Shown here piece after piece: positions 34,561 to 44,032 of a DNA stretch of 64,000 nt. Source of the DNA: a bacterium (lineage in GTDB: Bacteria; Krumholzibacteriota; Krumholzibacteriia; LZORAL124-64-63); the NCBI GenBank assembly GCA_024231905.1, contig JAAEQC010000199.1:62001-126000 (forward strand), in the 5' to 3' direction. The translations under genes were made by a program, and so were the position numbers. Positions within the stretch are counted from its first letter, which is position 1. Each line of letters opens with the position of its first letter. The notes under the pieces are model-generated. The model saw nothing but the letters and a program-made list of their open reading frames with translations, did no database searches and was not told where the DNA came from.

Positions 34561-35492
34561 GCCTCCACCTCCCGGTGGGGGCGGAGCCGTTCCCAGGCCT
34601 CGGCGGCCAAGGCCTCGGGGTCGTCGCCGTCCAGGGTGAAGCGCACGGGAGCCGGGTCGTCCACGCCGGCGGCCAGGAAGGCCTCCAGGCGGAAGCCCTC
34701 GGCGGTGGGCGCCACGTTCACGCCGAAGGGGAGCTGGCAGCCACCGTCCAGGCGCTTCAAGAGTCCGCGCTCGGCGGCCACGGTGCGGGCCGCCTCGGGG
34801 CAGTCCAGCCGGGCCAGCTGGGAGGTCCAGGCGTCGTCCTTACGGCACTGGATGCCGAGCATGCCCTGGGCCGGGGCGGGCACGAAGTCGCCCACCGGGA
34901 GCGGGCGGGTCCACAGGTCGTCCAGGGGCAGCTCCAGGCGCACTAGGCCGGCGCGGGCCAGGAGGATGGCGTCGTAGTTGCCCTCGCGCAGTCGGTTCAC
35001 CCGGGTGGGGACGTTGCCGCGCAGGTCCTTGATCTCCAGATCCGGGCGCAGGGTGAGCACCTGGGCCTGGCGGCGCGCGGCGCTGGTGCCCAGGACCGCG
35101 TCGTTTTTCAGGGGCAAGGTTTCGCCTGCGGTCTCACGGGCGTGATCGATGGCTTCGGGCCGCGCCAGCAGCAGCTCGCGCGGGTCCTCGCGGCCGACCA
35201 TGGCCACCAGTTCGAGGCCGGAGGGCATTTCCGTGGCCAGGTCCTTCAAGGAGTGCACGGCCATATCGACCCGGCCCTCCAACTGGGCGTCCTCCAGCTC
35301 CTTGGTGAAGAAGCCTTTGCCCTCCAGCTTGGAGAAGGGGACGTTGTCGATCCTGTCGCCCCGGGTCTTGATGATGGTGATCTCGGTCGCGACGCCGAGG
35401 TCGCCGAGCAGGCCCTGGACGGTGTGGGCCTGCCACAGGGCGAGGTCGCTGCCGCGGGTGCCGATCCGGCAGGAGTTGGGAGTGCTGGTCAA
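34557..35492 (-). CDS. hemC: Porphobilinogen deaminase (hydroxymethylbilane synthase)
   Basis: The 311-residue enzyme polymerises four porphobilinogens on a dipyrromethane cofactor. It shows 'RIGTRGSDLALWQA', 'KTRGDRIDN', 'VDMAVHSLKDLATEMP', 'GTSAARRQAQVL' and the cofactor Cys in 'LDGGCQLPFG'. The start codon is TTG 35492, chosen because GGAGGA lies six bases upstream and it opens exactly at the family N-terminus. It is the first gene of the haem operon. Confidence 0.95.
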   Translation of the reverse strand: MTSTPNSCRIGTRGSDLALWQAHTVQGLLGDLGVATEITIIKTRGDRIDNVPFSKLEGKGFFTKELEDAQLEGRVDMAVHSLKDLATEMPSGLELVAMVGREDPRELLLARPEAIDHARETAGETLPLKNDAVLGTSAARRQAQVLTLRPDLEIKDLRGNVPTRVNRLREGNYDAILLARAGLVRLELPLDDLWTRPLPVGDFVPAPAQGMLGIQCRKDDAWTSQLARLDCPEAARTVAAERGLLKRLDGGCQLPFGVNVAPTAEGFRLEAFLAAGVDDPAPVRFTLDGDDPEALAAEAWERLRPHREVEA

Positions 35493-35798
35493 AAAGAGTC
35501 CTCCAAGAGCGGTTGCTGAAGTGACGACAAGCTAGTGCCGAATTCCCTTGTCGTTGTCACAATCCGGTCATGTCTTGTCCGAAAATTAACCATCCAGCCG
35601 GGATTTCGAAAATCCCTGTTGCCACGGAAAGCTAACCTCGCTGGGGATAGTAGGTTGCGCACCATACCATACGGACCTGGGGGCTGTCGTGACTTTCCGG
35701 TGACGAGGTCGGCCCGGCGGTAGGCACTCCGGGGGCCGTGTGATAACCTGCCGGGACCGGATTTCCACCACCATTCGCCCCGAGGTCGCACCCGTCCC
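35493..35798. other. Divergent intergenic region upstream of the haem operon and addB
   Basis: These 306 bases are non-coding and less GC-rich than the genes. They contain the hemC ribosome-binding site (GGAGGA near 35500), an imperfect inverted repeat (GTGACGACAAG at 35521-35531 against CTTGTCGTTGTCAC at 35547-35560) and a perfect GGGATTT-N3-AAATCCC hairpin at 35600-35616. A confident -35/-10 pair was not found on either strand. The addB start has only a weak GAGG site. Confidence 0.5.
35600..35616. promoter_or_regulatory. Perfect 7-bp inverted repeat upstream of the haem operon
   Basis: GGGATTT and AAATCCC flank a CGA centre, 108 bases before the hemC start. This may be an operator for a haem or redox regulator or a leader hairpin; no regulator gene in the window points to it. 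Confidence 0.35.
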
Positions 35799-38700
35799 AT
35801 GAGCCGCCGGATCCTCACCGTCCCCTTCGCCGACGACCTGCTGGCTCGCGTGGCCGGCCTCCTGCTGGCGGAACTGCCCGGGGCGGCCGGGGGCGATCTG
35901 GGGGACGGTCTCGTACTCCTGCCCTCGTCACGAGCCTGCCACCATATGCGGCGGGCGCTCCTGGAACACAGCGGCCGCGATGCGCTCCTGTTGCCTCGCA
36001 TCATGACCGACGTGGCCTGGGCCGACGAACTGGCCGCCGGTCTCGGCCTGGACGACGCCGACCTGCCCGACCCGGCGGTGCGACCCCTGTTCCTGGCCCG
36101 CCGCCTGGCCGGTGCCGACTGGCTCGAGGGCGGCGCCGCGGCGGCTCCCGGTCTGGCCGAGGCCTTCGTGGAGTTCTTCGACGAGGTCCGCCGCCACCGG
36201 GTGGATGGACGCCTGCTGCGCGCCCGCGATACCGAACCCCTGGTCCAGCTGGCCAAGGTCGCCGACGCCGAGACCGTGGCCGCCGAGGTGGCGCGCATCC
36301 GCCAGGTGTGGGATCTGTACCGGCGCGATGTCCCGCGGGATGCGGTGGACCGGTTGGCGAACTTGGACGAGGCGCTGGACGAAGGGCGTGGCCTGCCGCC
36401 GACGCGACCGGCACTGGCAGTGGTGGCCGGCTTCGGGCGGGTCGATCCCCTGCGCTCAGCCGTGCTGGCCGCGGCGCTGGACCACGGCCGGAGTCAGGTC
36501 CTGGTGGTCCCCGAGGCCGCCGGTGCCTTGGACCGGCGTTTCACCGCCACGTGGGGCGCCGCCGAGGCCGCGGTGGACCCGCTGGCGGCAACCCGGCGCC
36601 TGCTCACCGCCCTGGGCGAGGCCTCGCCGGACCCTACGCTTGACGACCTGCCCCTGGGTGAGCGCCTGGCAGCCCTCGATGCCGCGGGCTTGGCGGTGAC
36701 CGGCACCGCCCCGCGCCTGGTCCGCGCCGAGGACCCGGAAGGGGAGGCCGTGGCCGTGGCCGGACTGGTGGTCGATCACCTCCGGACCCACGGCGCTCCG
36801 GCCGGCGGCATCACCGTCGCCGTCAACGACCCCCGCCTGGCTGCCCGCATCACCGCCCGCCTGCGGGACGCGGGCCTGGACGCCGACAACACCGTGGGCG
36901 AGCCCCTGGGCGCCCTGCCCGCGGGACTCCTCCTGCGCTTCGTCCTGCGGGCGGCTCTCACCGCCTTGCGCGCCGAACCGCTCCTGGAGGTCCTGGGTCA
37001 TCCCTACACCTGGCTCACCGCGGGGGACGACGGCCCCGGCACCTGGGCCTTGCGCCTGGAACGCATGTTCCGCCGCGAGACCGGCCCCCAGAGCGGTCTG
37101 GCCGGTCTGCATCGCCGGGCCCAGGATCGGGACGCCGCGGCTCTGGCTCTCTTCCAGCGTCAGGCGTCCGGCATGGAGGAGTTCGTGGCCGCGGTGGCGG
37201 CGGCGTTCGCGCCCCTGCTCGAGTTGGCAGACGGTCCGGCGCGTTCCTGGGTGGAGTTTCTGACGGCCGCGCGGCGGGTGTGGGCAGCCGTCGCCCCCGA
37301 ACGCCCCCTGGGCGAGAATCCCGAGTGGCCGGACGTGTCCGCCCTGGCCGACCTGCTGGACCGCCTGGAAGCCGACGCCGACCGACTGCCGTCCACGGAC
37401 CTGGCCGGGTTCACCGCGGACCTGGGCCGTCTCCTGGCCGACGGCACGGTGGTGGCCCATCGGCCGCGGGGGATCCCCGTGGTGGTGACCGGTCTGGTGG
37501 AAGCGCGGCTGGCGCGCAGCGACCTGCTGGTGCTGGCCGGCCTGAACGACGGGGTCTTTCCGGCGGGGGCCGCCACCCCGGTGGTGCTCCCCGGTCGCGT
37601 GCGCCGGCAGCTGGATCTGCCCACCTGGCGCCAGGCGCGGGCTCGGGACGCGGAACTCTTCCTGCGCCTGCTCCATGGCGCGCCGCAGGTGGCGGTCACC
37701 TGGTCGGGGCGTCGGGAGCAGCAGCCGGCTCTGCCGTCGCCCTTCGTGGCAAGGCTGCAGCTGGCCCTGGGCGTGGAGGAACCCGAGATCGCCCCGACGA
37801 CGCTCTGGCGCGCCGATCAGGTGCCGCTGGGAGAGATCGAAGCCGCCCAGGCCGCCTTTGCCGCCGAAACGGTGCCCGTGCCTCGTCATGCGGATGCGCG
37901 GCCCCTGGTGGATCTGTCCTGGTCGGCCCTGGCCCGTTGGCGCGAATGCCCATACCGGAGTCTGGTGGAGCGGGGCTTCGCCCTGCGCGCGGAAGAGGAA
38001 GTGAGCGAGGAATTCGGCCGGCGCGAATACGGAAGCGTGGTCCACGCGGTGCTCTGCGAGGCCCTGGCACCGGACGCGGCCTGCCACGCGGCCCTGGCCG
38101 CCGGCCGGGAAGAGGCCGCGGCCCTGGCCCTGGGTGAAGTGGCCGCAGCCCATTTCCTGCCCGGGGTGGAGGATCTGCCCGAGCGCCGCCTCTGGCACGA
38201 TGCCTTCGCCGATCTTGTGCCGGGGCTCGTCGCGGCCGAACTGGCGCGCTTCGCCACCTGGCGACCCGTGGCCCTGGAGGCCGGCTTCGTCCTGCCCTTG
38301 GCCGATCTCCACGCCTGGGCACGCCGGTACGTCGACCTGCCCGACTTGCCCGCCCACGCCGCCGAGGTGTGCCTGCGCGGCACCATCGACCGGGTGGACC
38401 GTCAACTGGCCGACGCGTCCCGCCTGGCGGTCCTCGACTACAAGACGGGCAAGCCGCCGGCGGTGAAGCGAATCGACGACCTGGAGGACCTCCAGCTCAC
38501 GCTCTACGCCCTGGCGGTGGAACTGGGCGCGGTGGAAGGTTGCACCGGGGCGGCGGTGGAATCGTCGTTCTACGCCCTGGGCGACGAGAAATGCGGGCCG
38601 GTGGTCCCGGCCAGGAAACCCCACCCCCTGACCCGTGAACCCGGCGATCCCGGCCTGCTGGCGACGGGCGCCCAGGCGTTGATCGAGCTGGCGACGCAAG

Positions 38701-38879
38701 CTGCCGACCCCGCCGCGCCGGCCGCCCTGCTGCCGCGCTTCGTGGCGGGCGAGGCTACCGGGAAACTGCCCTGCCGTTGGTGCGATCACCGGGGTCTGTG
38801 CCGCGTCGAGGAACGACACCTGCCGGAGCTCGTCGTGGGCCTGGACGACGTGGTCAACGCGCGGGAGGTGGCGCCGTGA
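35799..38879 (+). CDS. addB: Double-strand break repair nuclease subunit AddB
   Basis: The 1026-residue protein has the alphaproteobacterial-type AddB layout. The N-terminal inactive helicase-like part starts with 'VLLPSSRACHHMRRALLEHSGRDALLLPRI'. 'VLAGLNDGVFPAG' follows near the middle. A C-terminal PD-(D/E)XK nuclease (RecB family) carries 'SWSALARWRECPYRSLVERGF', 'FGRREYGSVVHAVL' and the catalytic 'LDYKTGKP'. Four cysteines suited to a 4Fe-4S cluster are present: one in 'RECPYR' and three in 'CRWCDHRGLCR'. With AddA it resects DNA ends for RecA. The ATG start has a weak site; its stop overlaps the addA start. Confidence 0.9.
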   Translation: MSRRILTVPFADDLLARVAGLLLAELPGAAGGDLGDGLVLLPSSRACHHMRRALLEHSGRDALLLPRIMTDVAWADELAAGLGLDDADLPDPAVRPLFLARRLAGADWLEGGAAAAPGLAEAFVEFFDEVRRHRVDGRLLRARDTEPLVQLAKVADAETVAAEVARIRQVWDLYRRDVPRDAVDRLANLDEALDEGRGLPPTRPALAVVAGFGRVDPLRSAVLAAALDHGRSQVLVVPEAAGALDRRFTATWGAAEAAVDPLAATRRLLTALGEASPDPTLDDLPLGERLAALDAAGLAVTGTAPRLVRAEDPEGEAVAVAGLVVDHLRTHGAPAGGITVAVNDPRLAARITARLRDAGLDADNTVGEPLGALPAGLLLRFVLRAALTALRAEPLLEVLGHPYTWLTAGDDGPGTWALRLERMFRRETGPQSGLAGLHRRAQDRDAAALALFQRQASGMEEFVAAVAAAFAPLLELADGPARSWVEFLTAARRVWAAVAPERPLGENPEWPDVSALADLLDRLEADADRLPSTDLAGFTADLGRLLADGTVVAHRPRGIPVVVTGLVEARLARSDLLVLAGLNDGVFPAGAATPVVLPGRVRRQLDLPTWRQARARDAELFLRLLHGAPQVAVTWSGRREQQPALPSPFVARLQLALGVEEPEIAPTTLWRADQVPLGEIEAAQAAFAAETVPVPRHADARPLVDLSWSALARWRECPYRSLVERGFALRAEEEVSEEFGRREYGSVVHAVLCEALAPDAACHAALAAGREEAAALALGEVAAAHFLPGVEDLPERRLWHDAFADLVPGLVAAELARFATWRPVALEAGFVLPLADLHAWARRYVDLPDLPAHAAEVCLRGTIDRVDRQLADASRLAVLDYKTGKPPAVKRIDDLEDLQLTLYALAVELGAVEGCTGAAVESSFYALGDEKCGPVVPARKPHPLTREPGDPGLLATGAQALIELATQAADPAAPAALLPRFVAGEATGKLPCRWCDHRGLCRVEERHLPELVVGLDDVVNAREVAP

Positions 38880-41800
38880 TCCGCCGTGACCCGCGGGCCG
38901 AGGCCACCAGGATCCAGTGCGAAGCCGCCCGCCCGGACCGCTCGACCGCCGTGCGCGCGTCCGCCGGTTCCGGCAAGACCCGCACCCTCATCGACCGTTT
39001 CGTGCGCCTTTGTGTGGAGGGCGAGCACAACGACGTCCATCCCCGGTCAATCCTGGCCATCACCTTCACCCGCAAGGCGGCGACCGGCATCCGGGACAAG
39101 CTCCTGACACGGGCGCGCGTGCTCGCCCTGGCGCGTCCGGAGGAACGCCGGAAGCTCCTGGCCGGGCTGTTTCAGCATCGCGACCATACGGAGCCCTTGC
39201 CGGCCGAGGAGGAACGGGCCGCCCGGTTCTACGAACGCTTGTTGGAGGACCCGGCGGGCCTGCAGGTGGGCACCATCCACAGCTTCTGTCAGCGCATCCT
39301 GGCCCGCTTCGCCACCGAGGCCGGGCTCGATCCCCACGCGGGCCTCGTGGAGGACCGGGAGGACCTGGTGGATGAGGCCCTGGACCGGCTCATGGTGGAA
39401 GTCACCAAGGATCCGCAACTCGGGGCTTACGCCGGGGAGCTGGGAGGGCAGCCGGCTTCCGTGAGGTTACGGGTGCGGAGCGTCTTCTCCGAGCAGATGC
39501 GCGTGGATCGCTGGCTGAGACGGATCGGCCGAGCGGGCGACGTGGCTGTCCGGCCCCGCTCGCCCCTGGCGCCGGCCCTGCTGGCCGAGGTGCGCACGGC
39601 TCTCCTGGGCGAACCCGATCCGGGCGATGCGGTGACGGCGGACGACCTGGCGCCCGGGCTCATGGCCGCCGCCGCGGATCTGGCGGGCGCGGGCTTCGAC
39701 ACCGTGGAGTCCGCCCTGGACGCCGCCGAACTGGAAAAGCTGGCCAAGCCCCTGCAGGCGCTCCGCGGCAAGGTGGCGACCGCCGGGAATCCGGCTGCCG
39801 TGCGCGACGCGTTCTGCACCACCACCGGCGACCTCCGCAAGTTCTCCCGCGCCGGAAGTGCGGACCTCAAGGCCCGCTTCCAGGAGTTGGTGGTCGAGGC
39901 CGCGGCGCCGGTCCTGGGCCACCTGCGGCGGCTCGACCTGGTGAACCTGTACCGACTGAACCGCGCCACGGTAATTTTGGGTCTGCGCGCCCTGGATCTC
40001 CTGGATGAGTTGAAGCGCCGCGATCGCGTCCTCGACTTCGGCGACCTGGAGGACATGGCCCGCGATCTCATGGGCGACGACGCCCGGGCCATGTCCCTGC
40101 TCTTCCGCCTGGAGGACTCCCTGCGCCACGTGCTGGTGGACGAGTTCCAGGACACGAACTTCAACCAGCACGACATCCTCGAGCCTTTCGTCGCGGAATT
40201 CCTCGGTGGTGGTGGCGACGGGGATCCCACGGTGTTCTTCGTGGGCGACCTCAAACAGTCCATCTACGGTTTCCGGGGGGCCGAGCCCGGGATCTTCTCG
40301 CGGGTGATGGAACGACTGGCCGCCAACGACGAGGCGGTGCACAGCCTACCCACGAACTTCCGCAGCCTGCCGGCGGTGGTCACAGGCGTGGGTGCGCTGT
40401 TTTCCGCCGAGCCCCTGGTTTCGCGACTCCCGGACGGCGAGGCCGGCCACGTCCGGCAGTTGGCTGCCCGTGCCGGCGATGCGGGGCCGGTGACCATCGT
40501 ATCCGCCTTCGAGGGTGGTGACGACGGTCCCACGGGTCATCAACAGGCCGCCGCCGCCGCCGCCGCCATCGCGCGCAACCTGGTCGACGGCGGTGAACTT
40601 TTTGACGACGAGGACGACGAACGTCCCCTGCGCTGGTCCGACATCATGGTGCTCTACCGCTCGCGCACGGGCGTGAGCCTCTACGAGCAGGCCTTCCGCA
40701 CGGCGGGCATCCCCATCGAGCCTGCGGGCCGTGGTATGCTGGCGGCCAGCCGCGAGGTGCAGGACGTGCTCGCCCTGCTGCGCTGGCTCGTATGGCCCGA
40801 GGACAACGTGGCCCTGGCGGCGGTGTTGCGCTCGCCGGTCATGCGCCTGTCCGAGGCCGGGTTCCAGAAGCTGCTGGCCGCCCGCGGCCTCTTCCGCCCC
40901 GCCCCCGACGGCCGTTTCCTGCCTCCGGACGGGCTGTGGCCCACCCTGCGCAAGGCCACCGACGACGAACTCGCGGCCGTCGCACAGCTTCTGGCGGACT
41001 GGCGCGCCGACACGGGTTTCGTCACCTGCCACGAACTGCTGCGCCGTATCTACCGGGAGGGCCACCTGCCCGAGCGCTACGAGGCGGCCGCCGGACCGCA
41101 AGCCCGCATCAATCTGGAGCGCCTGTACGACCTGGCCCTGGCGCCGGAGATCGCCGCCGCCCCTACCGTGCGCCGCTTCATCGACCTGGTGGACAAGGCC
41201 GGCCGCCGCGGCGGCCAGGAGGAAGGCACGGCGGCCGCAGGCACCGGTGAGGGCCGCGTGCGCTTCATGACCATCCACGGGGCCAAGGGACTCCAGGCCC
41301 CGGTCGTCCTGCTCGTGGACGCGGATCGCTCGCTGACCGAGAAGAACTCGGAAGTACGCCTGCTGCCGGACCACGACGCCACACCGGTGGTCTTCGGGAC
41401 GAAGAAGGGCGACCGCCTGGGACCGGCCGGTGCGGAGGAGGCTCTCGGATCCGACCTGCTCCGGACCGCGGGTGAAATGGCTGCTCGGTCCGCCGACATT
41501 GAAGAGACCAATCTCCTGTACGTGGCCCTGACCCGGGCGCAGGACCGGCTCTACGTACTGGGCGGCCAAGGTCGGGCCAAGGCCGGCGGGGAACCCCGGA
41601 CCTTTCTGCGCCGCCTGCAGGCGGCGGCCGAGAGCTTCGATGCTGTGGCGGTCACCCAGGACGACCCGGCAGGTTTTGAGCGGCCCCCGGTACCGGTGGT
41701 GTTGGAGCGGGATTCGGCTACGGGCGCCGAGACGAAGACCTGGACACCGCCGGTCCTTGGCGGCCGGCCCGCCGCCGAAGCGCCCTCGGCTGCCGCCCAC

Positions 41801-42295
41801 CATGGCGACGACGACGGTGTCCACGTGGTGGCATACCGAGCCGCGGAACACGGCAGCCGGGTCCATCTGTTGCTGCAACTTGCGGCTGAGCACGGCGCCC
41901 TGCCTCCGGGGAGCGGCGCCGCTCACGACGAGGCCCGGCTGGTCTTCCAGGACGAACGCCTGGACTGGATGTTCCGGCCGGAATCCGTGGGCGGCCGCGG
42001 CCTGGTGGAGGCACCGGTCATCGCCGCGGGGGAAGACGCTCCGGTAGCCGGCTACCTGGATCGCCTGGTCATCCGTCCCGACCGCATCGACATCATCGAC
42101 TACAAGACCGACCGCTGGGGTGGCGATCCGGGACGGTCCGGCGAGTTGGTGGCCCGCTATGCGCCCCAATTGGCGATCTACCGGGAGGCCATGACCCGAT
42201 TGTACCCGGACCTGCCCGTCCACGCTTGGCTGCTGCTGACGGATCCGGCGGGGCGGGGCAATAAGGAGACCGGACTGCGGGAGGTGAACCCATGA
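38876..42295 (+). CDS. addA: ATP-dependent helicase/nuclease subunit AddA
   Basis: The 1139-residue product starts at GTG 38876, overlapping the addB stop and seven bases after GGGAGG. UvrD-type motifs run in order: Walker A 'ASAGSGKTRTLIDRF' near residue 25, 'AITFTRKAATGIRDKL', 'LVDEFQDTNFNQ' (II), 'FVGDLKQSIYGFRGA' (III), 'MTIHGAKGLQAPVV' (V) and 'YVALTRAQDRLYVLG' (VI). The last 150 residues hold the nuclease with 'AGYLDRL' and 'IDYKTDRW'. It is the motor and nuclease subunit of AddAB. Confidence 0.93.
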   Translation: MIRRDPRAEATRIQCEAARPDRSTAVRASAGSGKTRTLIDRFVRLCVEGEHNDVHPRSILAITFTRKAATGIRDKLLTRARVLALARPEERRKLLAGLFQHRDHTEPLPAEEERAARFYERLLEDPAGLQVGTIHSFCQRILARFATEAGLDPHAGLVEDREDLVDEALDRLMVEVTKDPQLGAYAGELGGQPASVRLRVRSVFSEQMRVDRWLRRIGRAGDVAVRPRSPLAPALLAEVRTALLGEPDPGDAVTADDLAPGLMAAAADLAGAGFDTVESALDAAELEKLAKPLQALRGKVATAGNPAAVRDAFCTTTGDLRKFSRAGSADLKARFQELVVEAAAPVLGHLRRLDLVNLYRLNRATVILGLRALDLLDELKRRDRVLDFGDLEDMARDLMGDDARAMSLLFRLEDSLRHVLVDEFQDTNFNQHDILEPFVAEFLGGGGDGDPTVFFVGDLKQSIYGFRGAEPGIFSRVMERLAANDEAVHSLPTNFRSLPAVVTGVGALFSAEPLVSRLPDGEAGHVRQLAARAGDAGPVTIVSAFEGGDDGPTGHQQAAAAAAAIARNLVDGGELFDDEDDERPLRWSDIMVLYRSRTGVSLYEQAFRTAGIPIEPAGRGMLAASREVQDVLALLRWLVWPEDNVALAAVLRSPVMRLSEAGFQKLLAARGLFRPAPDGRFLPPDGLWPTLRKATDDELAAVAQLLADWRADTGFVTCHELLRRIYREGHLPERYEAAAGPQARINLERLYDLALAPEIAAAPTVRRFIDLVDKAGRRGGQEEGTAAAGTGEGRVRFMTIHGAKGLQAPVVLLVDADRSLTEKNSEVRLLPDHDATPVVFGTKKGDRLGPAGAEEALGSDLLRTAGEMAARSADIEETNLLYVALTRAQDRLYVLGGQGRAKAGGEPRTFLRRLQAAAESFDAVAVTQDDPAGFERPPVPVVLERDSATGAETKTWTPPVLGGRPAAEAPSAAAHHGDDDGVHVVAYRAAEHGSRVHLLLQLAAEHGALPPGSGAAHDEARLVFQDERLDWMFRPESVGGRGLVEAPVIAAGEDAPVAGYLDRLVIRPDRIDIIDYKTDRWGGDPGRSGELVARYAPQLAIYREAMTRLYPDLPVHAWLLLTDPAGRGNKETGLREVNP

Positions 42296-42642
42296 GAGGA
42301 TTCCTGCGCAGCTTCGTCTACGCCGCCCGGGGCATGGCTCACGGCCTACGCAGTTGCCGCAATCTGCGGATCATGGCCATCCTGGCGGCTTTGGCCGTGA
42401 TACTGGGCGTACTCCTGGGCCTGGACCGCGGTGAGTGGTGTGCCGTGGCCCTGGCCTGCGGACTGGTCCTGGCGGTGGAACTGGTGAATTCGGCGGGGGA
42501 GGCCCTGGCGGATCTCGTCCAGCCCGACCAGGACCCACGCGTAGGCCGGATCAAGGACCTGCTGGCCGGGGCGTCGTTGGCGGCGGCCCTGGCGGCGGCT
42601 GCGGTGGGGCTGCTGGTTTTCGTGCCCCACCTGACAGGATAA
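42292..42642 (+). CDS. dgkA: Diacylglycerol kinase / undecaprenol kinase, small integral membrane type
   Basis: The 116-residue protein has three membrane helices. The family core 'AVELVNSAGEALADLV' corresponds to 'E.lNTAiE...D', and 'RIKDLLAGASLAAAL' corresponds to 'AKDlaaaAV'. The T-I to S-G change in the NTAIE box is a mild variant. It phosphorylates diacylglycerol or undecaprenol in the inner membrane. The ATG overlaps the addA stop, so it is translationally coupled to addAB although functionally unrelated. Its TAA stop runs straight into the A-tract of the opposing terminator. Confidence 0.88.
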   Translation: MRGFLRSFVYAARGMAHGLRSCRNLRIMAILAALAVILGVLLGLDRGEWCAVALACGLVLAVELVNSAGEALADLVQPDQDPRVGRIKDLLAGASLAAALAAAAVGLLVFVPHLTG

Positions 42643-42680
42643 AAAAAAAAGGCCGGAGATCCCCGCAGAGGATCTCCGGC
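42641..42680 (-). terminator. Rho-independent terminator of the PDZ-protein gene
   Basis: A perfect 11-bp stem (42652-42662 with 42670-42680, 7-base loop) is followed on the minus strand by an uninterrupted run of ten T (42650-42641). There is no T-tract on the plus side, so it serves the minus-strand gene. Confidence 0.92.
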
Positions 42681-42710
42681 GCCGTCGGGGCGGTCAGGGA
42701 AAAGACCGTC

Positions 42711-43799
42711 CTACTTCTTCAGTTCCTTCTGCAGATCCTTCAGCTCCATGCGCAGTTGCTCGAGTTCCTCGCGCACCTCGTCCAGGTCGTCGTCCTGGTC
42801 GTGGAACTCGCGGATGACCTCCAGGTGTTCCGGCGCGTGGACCCGCATCTGGCGCTGCATGTGGGGCATGCGCCGCAGCATCTTGGGGGCGACGATGCGG
42901 TAGTTGTCCCCGTCGCCGAAGAACTGGATGTTCTTCCCGAAGAAGTCGTCGGGCATCTCGCCCAGCTTCACGTCGAAGGTCTCGGTCTTGCCCTTGCGCT
43001 TGACCTTCACTTCGATCTCCTGGTCCACCTCCGTGTGCTGCATGGCGCTGGTGACGTCCGAGGCCGACGCGATGTCCTCGTCGCCCATCTTGACGATCAC
43101 GTCGCCGGCCCGCAGGCCCGCGGCCTCGGCCGCGCTGTCCTCGACGACCTCGGTCACCAGGGCGCCTTCGCCGTCCTCGATATCGAAGTACTCGCCCAGC
43201 TGCTCGTTCAGGTCGTCCAGGTGGACGCCCATGTAGCCGCGGTCTTCGTCGTGGCCCTTGATGTAGACGTTCAGGTCGTCGCCGTCCTTCATCTGCATGT
43301 AGAAGAAGCTGCTGTCGCCCTCGTGGAGGTTTTCGAGGTGGGTGTAGACGTCGATCTCCGTGTCGTCGTCACCGTCGGCGTGGACCCAGACGAAGCCGTG
43401 CTCGCGTTCGCCGACCTCCACGTCCAGGGTCTGCCGCTTGCCTTCGCGCAGGACCACGACCTCCACGGTCTCGCCGGGTTCGGCGCGGCGGACGGCCCGG
43501 GTCAGGTCGCGGACGTCCTCGATGTCCTTGCCGTTGAATTCGAGCACGACGTCGCCGTCCTCGAGGCCGGCCGTGGCGGCGGGACCGTCGTCGACCACCT
43601 GGCTGATCAGGACGCCTTCGTCGTCGTCGAGCTGGAGAGCCTTGGCCATGCTGGAGTCGATGCTCTGGAGGTGGACGCCCAGGTATCCGGACTTCTCTCC
43701 GTCCTCCTTGTCGTCGGCCAGGGCGGTGCCTGCGGCGGCCACCAGGCCGAGCACGCACACCAGTGCCAGGACACGCCTGGCGGACATGGTGGGAGTCAT
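42711..43799 (-). CDS. Exported protein with two PDZ domains and a C-terminal coiled coil
   Basis: The 362-residue product starts at ATG 43799 after AAAGGAA, with a signal peptide ending at about residue 28 ('GTALA'). PDZ 1 covers about 38-130 ('GYLGVHLQSID', 'GVLISQVVDDGPAATAGLEDGDVVLEFNG'). PDZ 2 covers about 190-285 ('GYMGVHLDDL', 'ALVTEVVEDSAAEAAGLRAGDVIVKMGDEDI'). The last 40 residues are a charged coiled coil ('DLDEVREELEQLRMELKDLQKELKK'-like heptads). It resembles DegP/HtrA without the protease domain. It could be a periplasmic scaffold or protease adaptor. Confidence 0.85.
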   Translation of the reverse strand: MTPTMSARRVLALVCVLGLVAAAGTALADDKEDGEKSGYLGVHLQSIDSSMAKALQLDDDEGVLISQVVDDGPAATAGLEDGDVVLEFNGKDIEDVRDLTRAVRRAEPGETVEVVVLREGKRQTLDVEVGEREHGFVWVHADGDDDTEIDVYTHLENLHEGDSSFFYMQMKDGDDLNVYIKGHDEDRGYMGVHLDDLNEQLGEYFDIEDGEGALVTEVVEDSAAEAAGLRAGDVIVKMGDEDIASASDVTSAMQHTEVDQEIEVKVKRKGKTETFDVKLGEMPDDFFGKNIQFFGDGDNYRIVAPKMLRRMPHMQRQMRVHAPEHLEVIREFHDQDDDLDEVREELEQLRMELKDLQKELKK

Positions 43800-44032
43800 G
43801 TCGTAATTCCTTTCCTCGGGGGGCCGTGCAGGGGATACGGCTGAGGACAGGGAACGCCGTATTCACGTGCGAGTTCCGGATTATCCCCACGAGATTCATC
43901 GGATTCCGTGGAGTCCGCCCCGCTTGCCGCCCCCGGTCGTTACCATTAGTTTCGAGGGAAGAAGCAGACACGCGAGCGCGCCGACCACCGACGCGCCCTC
44001 ATCTGGAGTCGGTATGGAAAGGTGGCCCTGGC

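Noticed and set aside
42641-42680. Terminator for the addBA-dgkA operon on the plus strand
   Set aside because: The T-tract exists only on the minus-strand side of the hairpin, so it serves the PDZ gene.
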